In this document: piece after piece, positions 8,594 to 16,580 of the stretch | Layout: the number at the start of each line of letters is the position of its first letter | How positions within the stretch are numbered: position 1 is the stretch's first letter | DNA from: Pseudomonadota bacterium | Lineage (GTDB): Bacteria > Pseudomonadota > Alphaproteobacteria > Reyranellales > Reyranellaceae | Direction of reading: 5' to 3' | Assembly (NCBI GenBank): GCA_023416135.1 | Contig: JAEZIF010000513.1 | Span: 1-39,000, forward strand | Length of the DNA stretch: 39,000 bases | The notes under the pieces: model-generated | Seen by the model: the letters and a program-made list of their open reading frames with translations, nothing else | Told to the model about the DNA's origin: nothing | Database searches by the model: none | Program-made: the position numbers and the translations under genes

Positions 8594-9134
8594 CGACGCC
8601 GACACCGTGAAGAGCGGGCCGGCATGGCGTCTCGCTACCTGCCTTGCCGGCTTGCTCTCGTGATGCTTTTCACTCGAGGGCTGCGGCCATAGGCCGACCT
8701 CCGGATCCCGCGGCCTCCCGCGCACATGGTGAATAGCGAGTTCGCCGCCGCGCTGCCGCCGACCGCCTTCCAGGACAGACGCTGCCGATCCGCTTCGCGC
8801 TCGAGAACGGGCTCAGCAGGTCGACTGTGGCAACTCGGGCAGAATTGCGTCGAACGACGCTGCTGGTCCGGTTGCCGTGACACCACGGGCTCCGTCGGGC
8901 GCAGTGGCGTCCATTTCGCGACCCAGTCGAAAGGTCGTCAAAGTCAAATTGCCCGGATGGACGCCCTACATCATTTAAGGGGCGCGGCTGGCGGAGCTCT
9001 GGGGAGAGCGAACGGCAGCAAAGGTTGGGATGCGAGTTCATATGACGAAGATGCTGCCTGGAAACGCGCGCGCGCGCGCCGGCGCTTGGTCATCGGGCTC
9101 TTGTGATCGACACGAGGCGTGAGGGCGTAGAACG
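8594..9134. other. 541-bp stretch without a convincing gene; holds repeat copy B
   Basis: No frame on either strand shows convincing coding character; the open frames here are arginine/serine-rich and lack ribosome sites. The second half holds duplicated block B. After it, 9042-9108 reads in a plus frame as a basic stretch followed by RRLVIGLL and a stop, which looks like the beginning of another signal peptide. A decayed second copy of the upstream lipoprotein unit is therefore possible. An alternating CG run (about 9066-9080) lies inside it. Confidence 0.5.
8881..9042. repeat. Imperfect ~160-bp duplicated block, copy B
   Basis: This is the second copy of the block at 8124-8280, in the same orientation and roughly 760 bp further on. 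It starts at CACCACGGGC and passes GACCCAG, AGGTCGTCA, CAAATTGCCCGG, GAGCTCT, GGGGAGAG and ACGGCAGCAAAGG. It lies about 90 bp upstream of the glycosyltransferase gene, as copy A lies upstream of the lipoprotein gene, so both may carry a common promoter or regulator site. Confidence 0.6.
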
Positions 9135-10571
9135 ATGACCGCAAGCATCTATGAAATTATGACGATGTCGCTCCTCGGCTTGTTCCTGGCGGGACAGCTC
9201 ATGTACGTCGGCAGCTTTCTCGTCGACGTCTATCTCTTGCGCCTGCCCGTGAACTGGGTGGATCCCGACGAGAAGATCACGATCAAGGAAGAAGAGTTCC
9301 CTTACGTCGTGCTGTTCTACCCCGTCCTCCGTGAGCTCGAGAGCACGATGCACACGACCTTCACGTCGCTGGCGAGGCTGGACTATCCCGCGGATCGCTT
9401 CTGCGTCGTTGCGATTCCGAACAGCAACGACCGGGCAACGGTCGATAGCCTCAAGCGGCTGCAGAAGCGCTTCCCCTTCGTCCGCCTGCTCGAGGTGCCG
9501 CCGACCACCGATCCCTCCTGGCAGATCGTTTGGGACGCCTGGAACGTCAATGCCAAGGCCTACTGGTGGCATTCGGGCAAGCGGGCGCAGGATCGCAACC
9601 TGCCGCCCAAGAAGACGCGGCAGCTGATCTACGCCTTCTATCACGTGGCCCGCGAGTTCGCGCATGAGCCCGGCCTGGCGATCAACTACATCGACGCCGA
9701 CAGCTGCCCGCCGCGCGACCACCTGAAGGCGGCGGTCAACGGCTTGCGGCACTACGACGTCCTGCAGTCTCAGAACGTGGCCGGCAACATGAATGCGTCG
9801 CTGGCCGCGTCGTGGCATGCGTTCGACCATATGGTGTGGGATGGCTACAAGTACCCGCACCTGTCCGCCGATGGTCGTCAGCCCTACTGGGTGCTGGGCA
9901 AGGGATTGTTCTTCAAGGCGAAGGATCTCATCGCGCTGGGCGGCTTCCATCCCTGGCTCACGATCGAGGATCCGGAAGTCGGTCTACGCTTCTGGAAGAA
10001 CGGAAAGCGCCTGGGAATCATCGCCAGCCCGCTCATCGAAGAGGTGCCCGATACCTTCGGGGAGGGCATTACGCAGCGCAAGCGCTGGACCTGCGGCTTC
10101 TTCCAGTCGCTCGCGAGCCCCCTCGGGCAACTGGGCTTCACGCCTTGGGAACGCATCAAGGCCTGGCTCGTCTTCCTTCCGTGCCTGTCGCTCAGCGTCA
10201 ATGCGGTGGGCATTCCGACAGGCATGTGGGCGTTGTGGGCTCACCTGACCGAGCAGACCTTCATGCCCGCGTGGGCCGTCTGGCTGGCCGCCTTCAACGT
10301 GGCGACGCTCGTGGTGTCGCTCGTCCCCGTCTACGTCAACACATGGCGCCGCACGGCGCTGGTTTTCGACCGTTGGTCCGATCGCGCCCGGTACATGCTG
10401 CGGGTCAACCCGCTGTTCATGCTGGTGTATTGGACGCTTTGGATCGTGCCCTTGTTCCTTGGATTCCGAATGTTCGTCAGCGACGGCGGCCTGGTGTGGC
10501 AGAGAACCGAGAAGATCGATGCGAACAGGGAACTCGTGCGCTCGATGGGGAGCCGGGCTTCAGCGTCGTAG
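9135..10571 (+). CDS. Membrane-bound family 2 glycosyltransferase
   Basis: This processive-type GT2 enzyme (478 aa) probably polymerises or transfers sugars at the inner face of the cytoplasmic membrane. An N-terminal membrane helix (about 10-32) precedes the GT-A domain. The metal/UDP-binding DAD is at 187-189, the acceptor-site ED at 278-279 (TIEDPEVGLRF) and the QxxRW motif at 314-318 (QRKRW). Three to four further hydrophobic segments follow from about 340 to 460. The architecture matches cellulose-synthase-like or glucan synthases, but no PilZ domain is seen. The ribosome site before ATG 9135 is weak. Nearby exported and lipoprotein genes suggest envelope or exopolysaccharide work. Confidence 0.88.
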   Translation: MTASIYEIMTMSLLGLFLAGQLMYVGSFLVDVYLLRLPVNWVDPDEKITIKEEEFPYVVLFYPVLRELESTMHTTFTSLARLDYPADRFCVVAIPNSNDRATVDSLKRLQKRFPFVRLLEVPPTTDPSWQIVWDAWNVNAKAYWWHSGKRAQDRNLPPKKTRQLIYAFYHVAREFAHEPGLAINYIDADSCPPRDHLKAAVNGLRHYDVLQSQNVAGNMNASLAASWHAFDHMVWDGYKYPHLSADGRQPYWVLGKGLFFKAKDLIALGGFHPWLTIEDPEVGLRFWKNGKRLGIIASPLIEEVPDTFGEGITQRKRWTCGFFQSLASPLGQLGFTPWERIKAWLVFLPCLSLSVNAVGIPTGMWALWAHLTEQTFMPAWAVWLAAFNVATLVVSLVPVYVNTWRRTALVFDRWSDRARYMLRVNPLFMLVYWTLWIVPLFLGFRMFVSDGGLVWQRTEKIDANRELVRSMGSRASAS

Positions 10572-10642
10572 CCGGGAATGCCTCCCTGAGCTGCAAGGTA
10601 GAGAACTGGTCAACTGAATTGGAACAGTAAAGGAGTACTCCG

Positions 10643-11245
10643 ATGTCCTGGAAATGGTTTGCCGCACTCGCCGCCATCTTGCTGCCTTCGGTGGCCAATG
10701 CGGAAAGTCGTCGCCTCTGCGATATGCCGATGACATGGACCTATGTTAAGCCCGCCGCCGACGTGCCAGCCAAGTTTCAAGGCCTGATGGGCCTCTGGAC
10801 GGGCGCGGCCACCTTCAGCGGCAGCAGCGAGTCGACGAGAATGTGCATCGCCGTTGCGATCCATGAAGTAAAGGTCGATGGCATGACCAAGTCGCTGTTC
10901 GCCTGGAATTTGGGTGACGGTAACGAATCGGCCAACCTGGTTTCCAAGGGCATTGCCGAGTGGTGGGCTCACACGGCTGTGTTGTTTCCTGAAAAGGGTG
11001 AACAGCTGGTCTTTGCGGCGATCGCGCCGTATCGGGGAAGGTGGTACCGCTACGTTCTGGACTTTCCGACCGACTCGGATCCCGACACGATCACCGGCTA
11101 CCTCTATGGAAGCATGCGCGGCAGCGCCACCGATGCGTCGCCTGCCGCCTGGTCGAACATCGTGGAAGTCCACAAGGTTACATTGAAGCGGGTGAGGGAT
11201 TCGCGTCCGGAGTTCGCCGCCCCTGGAGTCGCCGAGCGTCGTTGA
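10643..11245 (+). CDS. Exported protein of unknown function
   Basis: The 200-aa product begins with a clear Sec signal peptide (MSWKWFAALAAILLPSVANA, cut after residue 20). The mature domain of about 180 residues has only two cysteines (26 and 68), suggesting one disulfide. Its pattern of short beta strands (LWTGAATF, FAAIAPYRGRWYRYV, TITGYLYGSM) resembles a lipocalin-like or DUF-type beta-barrel fold, which I cannot confirm. AGGAG at about 10631 supports the ATG. It starts 71 bp after the glycosyltransferase gene on the same strand and could belong to the same transcript. No family recognised. Confidence 0.75.
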   Translation: MSWKWFAALAAILLPSVANAESRRLCDMPMTWTYVKPAADVPAKFQGLMGLWTGAATFSGSSESTRMCIAVAIHEVKVDGMTKSLFAWNLGDGNESANLVSKGIAEWWAHTAVLFPEKGEQLVFAAIAPYRGRWYRYVLDFPTDSDPDTITGYLYGSMRGSATDASPAAWSNIVEVHKVTLKRVRDSRPEFAAPGVAERR

Positions 11246-11261
11246 AGGGCGTCGTTGAAGG
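11236..11261 (+). repeat. 13-bp tandem duplication at the 3' end of the exported-protein gene
   Basis: GCGTCGTTGAAGG occurs twice in a row (11236-11248, 11249-11261) with a partial third copy (GCGTCG). The stop codon of the preceding gene lies in the first unit. The duplication looks like local replication slippage and lies outside the rest of the reading frame. Confidence 0.8.
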
Positions 11262-11278
11262 GCGTCGCGCATCTGTAG

Positions 11279-11302
11279 CGGCTGGCGGGAAAAGGCCAGC
11301 CG
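11279..11302. terminator. 8-bp perfect hairpin between convergent genes
   Basis: CGGCTGGC and GCCAGCCG flank a GGGAAAAG loop in the 100-bp gap between the exported-protein gene (plus) and a small minus-strand gene. It lacks a T-tract on either side, so it is only a weak candidate for a bidirectional terminator. A very similar hairpin (GGCTGG/CCAGCC) recurs inside the small gene at about 11456-11473. Confidence 0.3.
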
Positions 11303-11345
11303 CCGGGGTCGCCACCGGCAATGAGTCGAAGCGGGCCTGGCCCGC

Positions 11346-11537
11346 CTATTGCCTCCGCTTTTCCTTTTCGGACGGCGGGCGTCCGGCTGCTTCCAGCTTT
11401 GCCGCCTCCCGCTCGAGTTCGACGGCATACTGCTTCAAGCGATGCTGATCGGCCGGCTGGGAAAGGCCAGCCGCTAACCGACGGGCGCGTTGGGCTTCGA
11501 CACGCCGTTTTTCGGCGTCGTTCTTGGGATCGCTCAT
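11346..11537 (-). CDS. Very small charged helical protein (63 aa)
   Basis: The frame runs from ATG 11537 to a stop at 11346. The product is almost wholly helix-forming and charged, with a pattern ARRLAAGLSQP...RLKQYAVELEREA that looks like a two-helix hairpin or short coiled coil. The same pattern recurs in the frame at 14045-14450 and more loosely in the 58-aa protein at 13728-13904. Such small proteins are common in alphaproteobacteria and I know no function for them. No strong ribosome site is visible. The recurrence of the pattern is the main reason to believe it is real. Confidence 0.55.
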   Translation of the reverse strand: MSDPKNDAEKRRVEAQRARRLAAGLSQPADQHRLKQYAVELEREAAKLEAAGRPPSEKEKRRQ

Positions 11538-11724
11538 GGCTGTGCTCTATGAGAGGCCAACGATCCCACAGGCGCGACGTTGCGAACGATTTGCGAACCT
11601 GCGCGGCCGGCCTCGATCGATGGCATGACACGCGCGGCCCGATCCCGGGTACCGTCGTTGCCCGGCTGACCTCGGCCGATCTACGATCTGGCGCCGGGTA
11701 AAGGGCTCACCGGAGGAGCGGACG

Positions 11725-13662
11725 ATGGCCGCCTCACAGCAGCACGTCACGTCGTCCACACCTATGGGGGCCACCCTTGTCGATGGCGGCGCCACTTTCC
11801 GCGTCTGGGCACCGCGGGCGCGCGAGGTCTTCGTTTGCGGGGAGTTCAACAGCTGGGCGAGGAACGAGGCCTCGCGGCTGGTCAGGAACGCCGATGGTCG
11901 GTGGACGGGCTTCGTCGCCCAGGCAGGCGAAGGCCAGCGGTACAAGTTTTTCGTCGTCGGGGAGGGTGAGGACAACGCAGGGTTCAAGCGCGACCCTTAT
12001 GCGCGCGACCTCACGAGGGAATGGCCGGACCCCGATTGCATCCTGCGCGCCGCCGGTGCCTTCCCGTGGCAGGACGGCAGCTGGCGGCCGCCGGAATTCC
12101 GCGATCTGGTGATCTATCAGTTCCACGTCGGCACCTGGTACGGGCCTCATCGCGACCGCCGTGTGGCGACGTTCCTCGACGTGCTGGATCGCATCGAGTA
12201 CCTCGCGGACCTCGGCGTAAATGCCATCGAGCCGCTGCCGGTCGTCGAGTACAGCACGCCGCGCAGCATGGGCTACAACGGTTCCGACCTGTTTTCCCCG
12301 GAGATGGACTACGAGGTCGCCGATGACGAGCTCGATCGGTATCTCGCGCTCGCCAATCGCCTTCTCGGCCAGAAGGGTAAATTGCCGCTCTCCCGCGAGG
12401 TGCTGGCCGTCGGCATCAACCAGCTGAAGGCGCTGATAGACATCTGCCATCACTTCGGCATCGCCGTCATCCTGGACGTCGTCTACAACCACGCGTCCGG
12501 CGACGTCGTGGGCCAGCCCGAATCGATCTATTTCCTCGATCGCGTGCCCGGTTCGAACCCGAACGACAGCCTCTACTTCACCGACCAGGACCACACCGGA
12601 CCGGTGTTCGCGTTCTGGAACCGCGATGTGCGGCAGTTCCTGATCGACAATGCGCGGTTCTTCCTCGACGAGTATCACGTCGACGGCTTCCGCTACGATC
12701 AGGTGACGGTGATCGACCGGCAGAACGCCGGCTCGGGCTGGCTGTTTTGCCAGAACCTGAATGCGACGCTCAATGCGCAGGCCGCATCGGCCATCAACAT
12801 AGCCGAGTACTTGGGGCCGGAGCCGGCCGTCGTGCGCGCGCCGCAACAGGGCGGCGCCGGCTTTCATGCGGCCTGGCACGACGGCCTGCGCCGCGCCATC
12901 CGCGATGTCATTGCCCAGGCAGCCGGCGGGCGAGACGCCTCGGTGGACTGGCAGCCGGTGGTCGACCAGCTGCGCGCGCCGGGCTTTCGCGACGCCTGGC
13001 GCGCCGTTCAGTGCATCGAGAGCCACGACGAAGTCTATCGCGACCGCGGCCTGCGCATTCCGAGGCTGGCCGTCGGCGACACCGGCACCCGCAACTGGTA
13101 CGCCACCAGCCGCTCGCGCGTAGCGACCGGAATCCTTCTCACCGCTCCCGGCATTCCGATGCTCTTCATGGGTCAGGAGTTCTACGAGGACAAGCGCTGG
13201 GCCGACGACCCGCCGAATCACAAGGAAGCGTTGATCTGGTGGGACGGGCTCGCGACCGACAAGACCATGAGCGACTTCCATCGGTTCACGCGCGACCTCA
13301 TCTGGCTGCGCCGCCGCCAGCCGGCCCTGCGCGGGGAGGGGGTGAGGACGGTATCGATGGAACACGGGTCACGCGTCGTCGTCTTCCAGCGCTGGGTCGA
13401 GAGGGGCGGTCGCGACGTCATGGTCGTGGCGAGCCTGAGCGAGCGGACGCTGTACGGCTACCGCATCCCCATGCCCGGCCCCGGCCGGTGGCTCGAAGTG
13501 TTCAACAGCGACGTCTATGAAAACTGGGTGAACCCATCTGTTTCCGGCAACGGCGGGTCCGTGCAGGCCGCAGGCCCGGGTATCAACGGGTTGCCGTGCT
13601 CTGCCGCCGTGACGGTGCCGGCCAACTCGGTCCTGGTTTTCGCCCGTGACTTCGGCGATTGA
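11725..13662 (+). CDS. GH13 alpha-glucan branching-enzyme/trehalohydrolase-like protein with N-terminal CBM48
   Basis: This 645-aa cytoplasmic enzyme acts on alpha-glucans. Residues ~14-110 form a CBM48/E-set domain (FRVWAPRAREVFVCGEFNSW). The catalytic barrel follows with conserved region I DVVYNHA (251-257), region II GFRYD (nucleophile Asp325), region III NIAEYLG (acid/base Glu361) and region IV ESHDE (Asp435). A beta-sandwich C-terminal domain ends the protein. All three catalytic carboxylates are present. The build is closest to GlgB-like branching enzymes, but a maltooligosyl-type hydrolase is possible; no glg or tre operon surrounds it. GGAGGAG precedes the ATG. It may be linked to glucan storage or stress. 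Confidence 0.88.
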   Translation: MAASQQHVTSSTPMGATLVDGGATFRVWAPRAREVFVCGEFNSWARNEASRLVRNADGRWTGFVAQAGEGQRYKFFVVGEGEDNAGFKRDPYARDLTREWPDPDCILRAAGAFPWQDGSWRPPEFRDLVIYQFHVGTWYGPHRDRRVATFLDVLDRIEYLADLGVNAIEPLPVVEYSTPRSMGYNGSDLFSPEMDYEVADDELDRYLALANRLLGQKGKLPLSREVLAVGINQLKALIDICHHFGIAVILDVVYNHASGDVVGQPESIYFLDRVPGSNPNDSLYFTDQDHTGPVFAFWNRDVRQFLIDNARFFLDEYHVDGFRYDQVTVIDRQNAGSGWLFCQNLNATLNAQAASAINIAEYLGPEPAVVRAPQQGGAGFHAAWHDGLRRAIRDVIAQAAGGRDASVDWQPVVDQLRAPGFRDAWRAVQCIESHDEVYRDRGLRIPRLAVGDTGTRNWYATSRSRVATGILLTAPGIPMLFMGQEFYEDKRWADDPPNHKEALIWWDGLATDKTMSDFHRFTRDLIWLRRRQPALRGEGVRTVSMEHGSRVVVFQRWVERGGRDVMVVASLSERTLYGYRIPMPGPGRWLEVFNSDVYENWVNPSVSGNGGSVQAAGPGINGLPCSAAVTVPANSVLVFARDFGD

Positions 13663-13727
13663 GATTCCACTCGCTCGAATCGCTCGTCGACCGCGCGGGC
13701 GGCACGGTCTCAGTTCGAAGTTGACCG

Positions 13728-13904
13728 CTAGATCGGGGCAGGCGGCGCTCTGTCGCGTCTCTCGTCCTGCTCGGCATTCTTTGCCAATTGCCGCCAGTAT
13801 TGCGCCGTCTCAAACAGCATGTCCCCATTGATAGGGTCAATGCAAGCCCTTGCCAGGTCTTCGCAATGTTCGGCCTTCAAAAGGCATTCGCGCGCTGTCC
13901 GCAT
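13728..13904 (-). CDS. Very small helical protein (58 aa)
   Basis: The frame starts at ATG 13904, with GGAGG six bases upstream on the minus strand, and ends at 13728. The product has a pattern ECLLKAEHCEDLARACIDP followed by a second helix (FETAQYWRQLAKNAEQ) and a basic, proline-rich tail. Short proteins of this plan, often with 'DP' between two helices and a Trp near the end, are frequent in rhizobia and relatives and have no known function. It lies convergent to the GH13 gene, 65 bp from its stop. Confidence 0.6.
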   Translation of the reverse strand: MRTARECLLKAEHCEDLARACIDPINGDMLFETAQYWRQLAKNAEQDERRDRAPPAPI

Positions 13905-14044
13905 CGCGCCCTCCGTCTCGTGTGTGAGCGGGAGCGCGGGACACTTGACTAGTGCCGCTGGTCTACCAGCCGCCGACGCTCGAGAGTCGCTAGCCGGCGA
14001 TGTAGGGACTACGCCCTTGTAAGCGCGGGAGTTGCAAGAGCCAG

Positions 14045-14725
14045 TTGGACGAGCAGACGCTTTCTGGGGCCGTGGACTGGCAGCCGGTGGCGCGATGGCC
14101 GGCAAGGTCACTGAATGCGCACGATGCTGCACTTGAAGTGCAAGAAATCCGGTTGGATGCCCTAACGTTTGAGCGCCGGTTTGCCGCCAATGATCCACGC
14201 GCGGGAGTTCAGGCGGCGAGGCGGGAAAGATTGAAGGAAGACCCGGAGACCTTGCTCGACGTCGCGCGCCGGGCACGAAGCTTGGCGGACGTACTTTCGA
14301 ATCCTGAACGGAGCCGGATCCTCGATTACGTACGTGACCTCGAGGAAGAGGCCACCGCGTGGCATGGCGGCCGCTTCGCTCTCGTAGGGGCAGCGGGCCT
14401 ATCAGGCGATAGGCTGATCGATACCCTCATCGCACGCTCCATGGCCGCCGGCCGGCGGCGGAGCCGCGTATGCGGTTCCACCCGATATCATTCGCGCGCT
14501 GCGAGGGACCGGCGCCGTCAACCTCGACCTGCGCCGGCAGGCCTTCGAGACGGCCATCGTCGAGCGCTGTCGGCGCCGCGAGAGCCCGGCCGAAGAGGCG
14601 CTGATCGAGAGGTGCCTGGCCGGCGTGTCGGTTCGCCTGGGCACGCGTGTAGTCTTGGTACGGTGTCGGACCACAACAGGAATATCGAGCGCGGCCCGAG
14701 TACTTTTCCCGAGGCCCGGCGGTAG
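14045..14725 (+). pseudogene. Frameshifted small-protein gene or remnant
   Basis: From 14045 (TTG) the frame reads convincingly to about 14450 and contains ARRARSLADVLSNP...RILDYVRDLEEEA, the same two-helix pattern as the 63-aa protein at 11346-11537. After about 14455 this frame turns into arginine-rich nonsense, while the next frame (open from 14418) becomes protein-like: AAYAVPPDIIRALRGTGAVN, then AFETAIVERCRRRESPAEEALIERCLAG, up to about 14660. A one-base change in the GGCCGGCGGCGG run near 14455 would join them. Either it is a real frameshift (decayed gene), two overlapping small genes, or a base-calling slip in a GC run. Start codon and function are unknown. Confidence 0.4.
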
Positions 14726-15203
14726 CGCTGCATGGTTCACTTCTACCGCAACGCGCGAGAGCCGCCGGCGAACGCGCGTGGACATTGAGCTGCTCAGGCA
14801 GCGTAACGCAACGACCGCCTGGCTCGGAGCGGGCTACCGGCCAAGAGTGCGAAAGATCCTGGACACTATCTGCCGATCCAGCCATCGTGAGGCAGAGGCT
14901 CCCGGGGAACAGCCCCGTTCTCACGGCGTTAGCCATCGACGTCACATTTTCTGAAGACCTCACCGCGCGACCAGTACTACCGCTTTCGTGCCAGGCGCCC
15001 TCGACGCGATCGTAGCGCCCGTCGGTCCCTCGCTCGCAACTCCTTGTGTCTTGACGAAGTATCTCTACATCGTTCCGGAGAAACGTCCGGCTCCGCGCCC
15101 GCACAGGCCCGTGGCCGGCCACGTGGTCAGCCACGCGCACATTGAGGAGACCTCGAAGGTTATGTGACTGGATCGACACGCCTACACAGGAAGGAGAAAG
15201 GGT
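14726..15203. other. 478-bp upstream region of the ammonium transporter gene, no gene seen
   Basis: I see no convincing reading frame. The region contains a 12-bp perfect palindrome GTGGCCGGCCAC at 15111-15122, directly followed by GTGG-TCAG-CCAC at 15123-15134, about 80 bp upstream of the transporter start. Either could be a regulator site. No GlnK/PII gene precedes the transporter, and I do not see a clear sigma-54 GG/GC promoter. Confidence 0.4.
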
Positions 15204-16445
15204 ATGCAAGCAATCAATGCAGGTAATACCGCCTTCATTCTTCTGTGCACCGCCCTGGTGTGCATGATGACCCCGGCGTTGGCGCTGTTTTACGGCGGTC
15301 TGGTCAAGCAGCGCGACATGCTGTCGATCATGATCCAGAACTTCGTCTGCATCGGCGTGGTCGGGTTGATCTGGGTGTTCGGTGGCTTCAGCCTTGTCTT
15401 TGGACCGGACATCGGCGGTGTCATCGGCAACATCGCGGCCTATTTCGGCATGTATGAGGTAGGCATCCAGCCCCATCCGGCCTATGGGCCGACCATCCCC
15501 TTCATGATGGTGTTCGCCTATCAGATGATGTTCGCCATCATCACACCGGCGCTGATGACGGGAGCGTTCGTCGGCCGGATCCGCTTCGGCGCCTATCTCG
15601 TCTTCATTGCCGCCTGGACCGTCGTGGTCTACCTGCCGGCCGCGCATTGGATCTGGGGGGGCGGCTTCCTCGCAGCGCTCGGCGTCGTCGATTTCGCCGG
15701 CGGTATCGTGATTCACACCGCTGCGGGCTTCTCCGCGCTGTTGACGGCGGCCTATCTCGGCAAGCGCAAGCTCGCGCCCGGTGAGAGCGAGTCCGCGCCG
15801 GCCAGCCTGCCTCTGGTGGCGCTGGGTGCGGGCCTGCTGTGGTTCGGTTGGTTCGGCTTCAATGCGGGAGGGGCCTACGCCGCCGATGCGCTGGCTGCCT
15901 ATGCCTTCACGAACACCATGCTGGCCGGCTCGATCGCGATGCTCGTCTGGATGTTCTGGGAGTGGCGTGAGAACGGCCGGCCTTCCTTCTCCGGCGTGCT
16001 GGTCGGCGCCGTGGCTGGCTTGGCCACCATTACCCCCGCCTCGGGCTATGTCGAACCGTGGGCGGCACTGATCATCGGGGCGGTCGGTGCGACCGCCTGC
16101 TACTACGCCAAGTATGTCCAGCACTGGCTGAAGATCGACGATACTCTCGAGGTCTGGCGGGCGCATGGCGTCGGTGGCGTGACCGGTGCGTTGCTGATCG
16201 GCGTGCTCGCGAGTTCGCACATCAATGCAGTGGCGGCGAGCGTCCATCAGTTTGGCGTCCAGCTGCTCGCCGTGGCGATCGTCGCCGCGTGGGGTTCCAT
16301 CGTCACCTATCTCCTCCTGAAGGTGCTGGATTGGCTGGGCGTTCTGCGTGTCCCGGAAGCCATCCAGGAAGCGGGCCTCGACAAGCCGATCTATGGCGAG
16401 AGCGCCTTCAATCTTTGGAACATGGATCGCGGAAACCCGAAGTGA
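15204..16445 (+). CDS. amt: Ammonium transporter, Amt/MEP/Rh family
   Basis: This is an 11-helix inner-membrane ammonium channel (413 aa, the usual length). The pore twin histidines are present: His171 in DFAGGIVIHTAAG, with the partner Asp163, and His321 in VWRAHGVGGVTGAL. The N-terminal helix starts within the first 15 residues and there is no long signal peptide. GGAGAAAGG lies just before the ATG. The usual neighbour glnK (PII protein) is missing on both sides, so control by PII, if any, is by a protein encoded elsewhere. A strong hairpin follows. Confidence 0.95.
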   Translation: MQAINAGNTAFILLCTALVCMMTPALALFYGGLVKQRDMLSIMIQNFVCIGVVGLIWVFGGFSLVFGPDIGGVIGNIAAYFGMYEVGIQPHPAYGPTIPFMMVFAYQMMFAIITPALMTGAFVGRIRFGAYLVFIAAWTVVVYLPAAHWIWGGGFLAALGVVDFAGGIVIHTAAGFSALLTAAYLGKRKLAPGESESAPASLPLVALGAGLLWFGWFGFNAGGAYAADALAAYAFTNTMLAGSIAMLVWMFWEWRENGRPSFSGVLVGAVAGLATITPASGYVEPWAALIIGAVGATACYYAKYVQHWLKIDDTLEVWRAHGVGGVTGALLIGVLASSHINAVAASVHQFGVQLLAVAIVAAWGSIVTYLLLKVLDWLGVLRVPEAIQEAGLDKPIYGESAFNLWNMDRGNPK

Positions 16446-16462
16446 TCGCTGAAGAAGCGATC
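16444..16462 (+). other. Short hairpin at the amt stop codon
   Basis: GATCGCT-GAAGA-AGCGATC forms a perfect 7-bp stem beginning in the stop codon of the ammonium transporter gene. It has no T-tract and probably acts, if at all, together with the larger hairpin at 16509-16547. Confidence 0.35.
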
Positions 16463-16508
16463 GCTGAAACGGAGTGCTGCATGCGCGGTTCTCCACGTCG
16501 CTAGGCGT

Positions 16509-16547
16509 CGGTCGCCTGTCTGGGACCTGTCCCCGGGCGGGCGACCG
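16509..16547 (+). terminator. Branched hairpin downstream of amt
   Basis: CGGTCGCC (16509-16516) pairs with GGCGACCG (16540-16547), and the loop itself contains GGGAC-CT-GTCCC. The element is followed by TACTTTACC, a poor T-tract. It lies 64 bp after the amt stop and 34 bp before the next permease start, so it is likely the amt terminator or a stability element separating the two genes. Confidence 0.5.
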
Positions 16548-16580
16548 TACTTTACCGGCTTTCCCACCGATGCCCCCACC

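Noticed and set aside
12545..12570. GGTTCGAACCC inside the GH13 gene as a T-arm of another tRNA
   Set aside because: Only the short core matches; no acceptor or anticodon stems surround it, and it codes for a conserved part of the enzyme.
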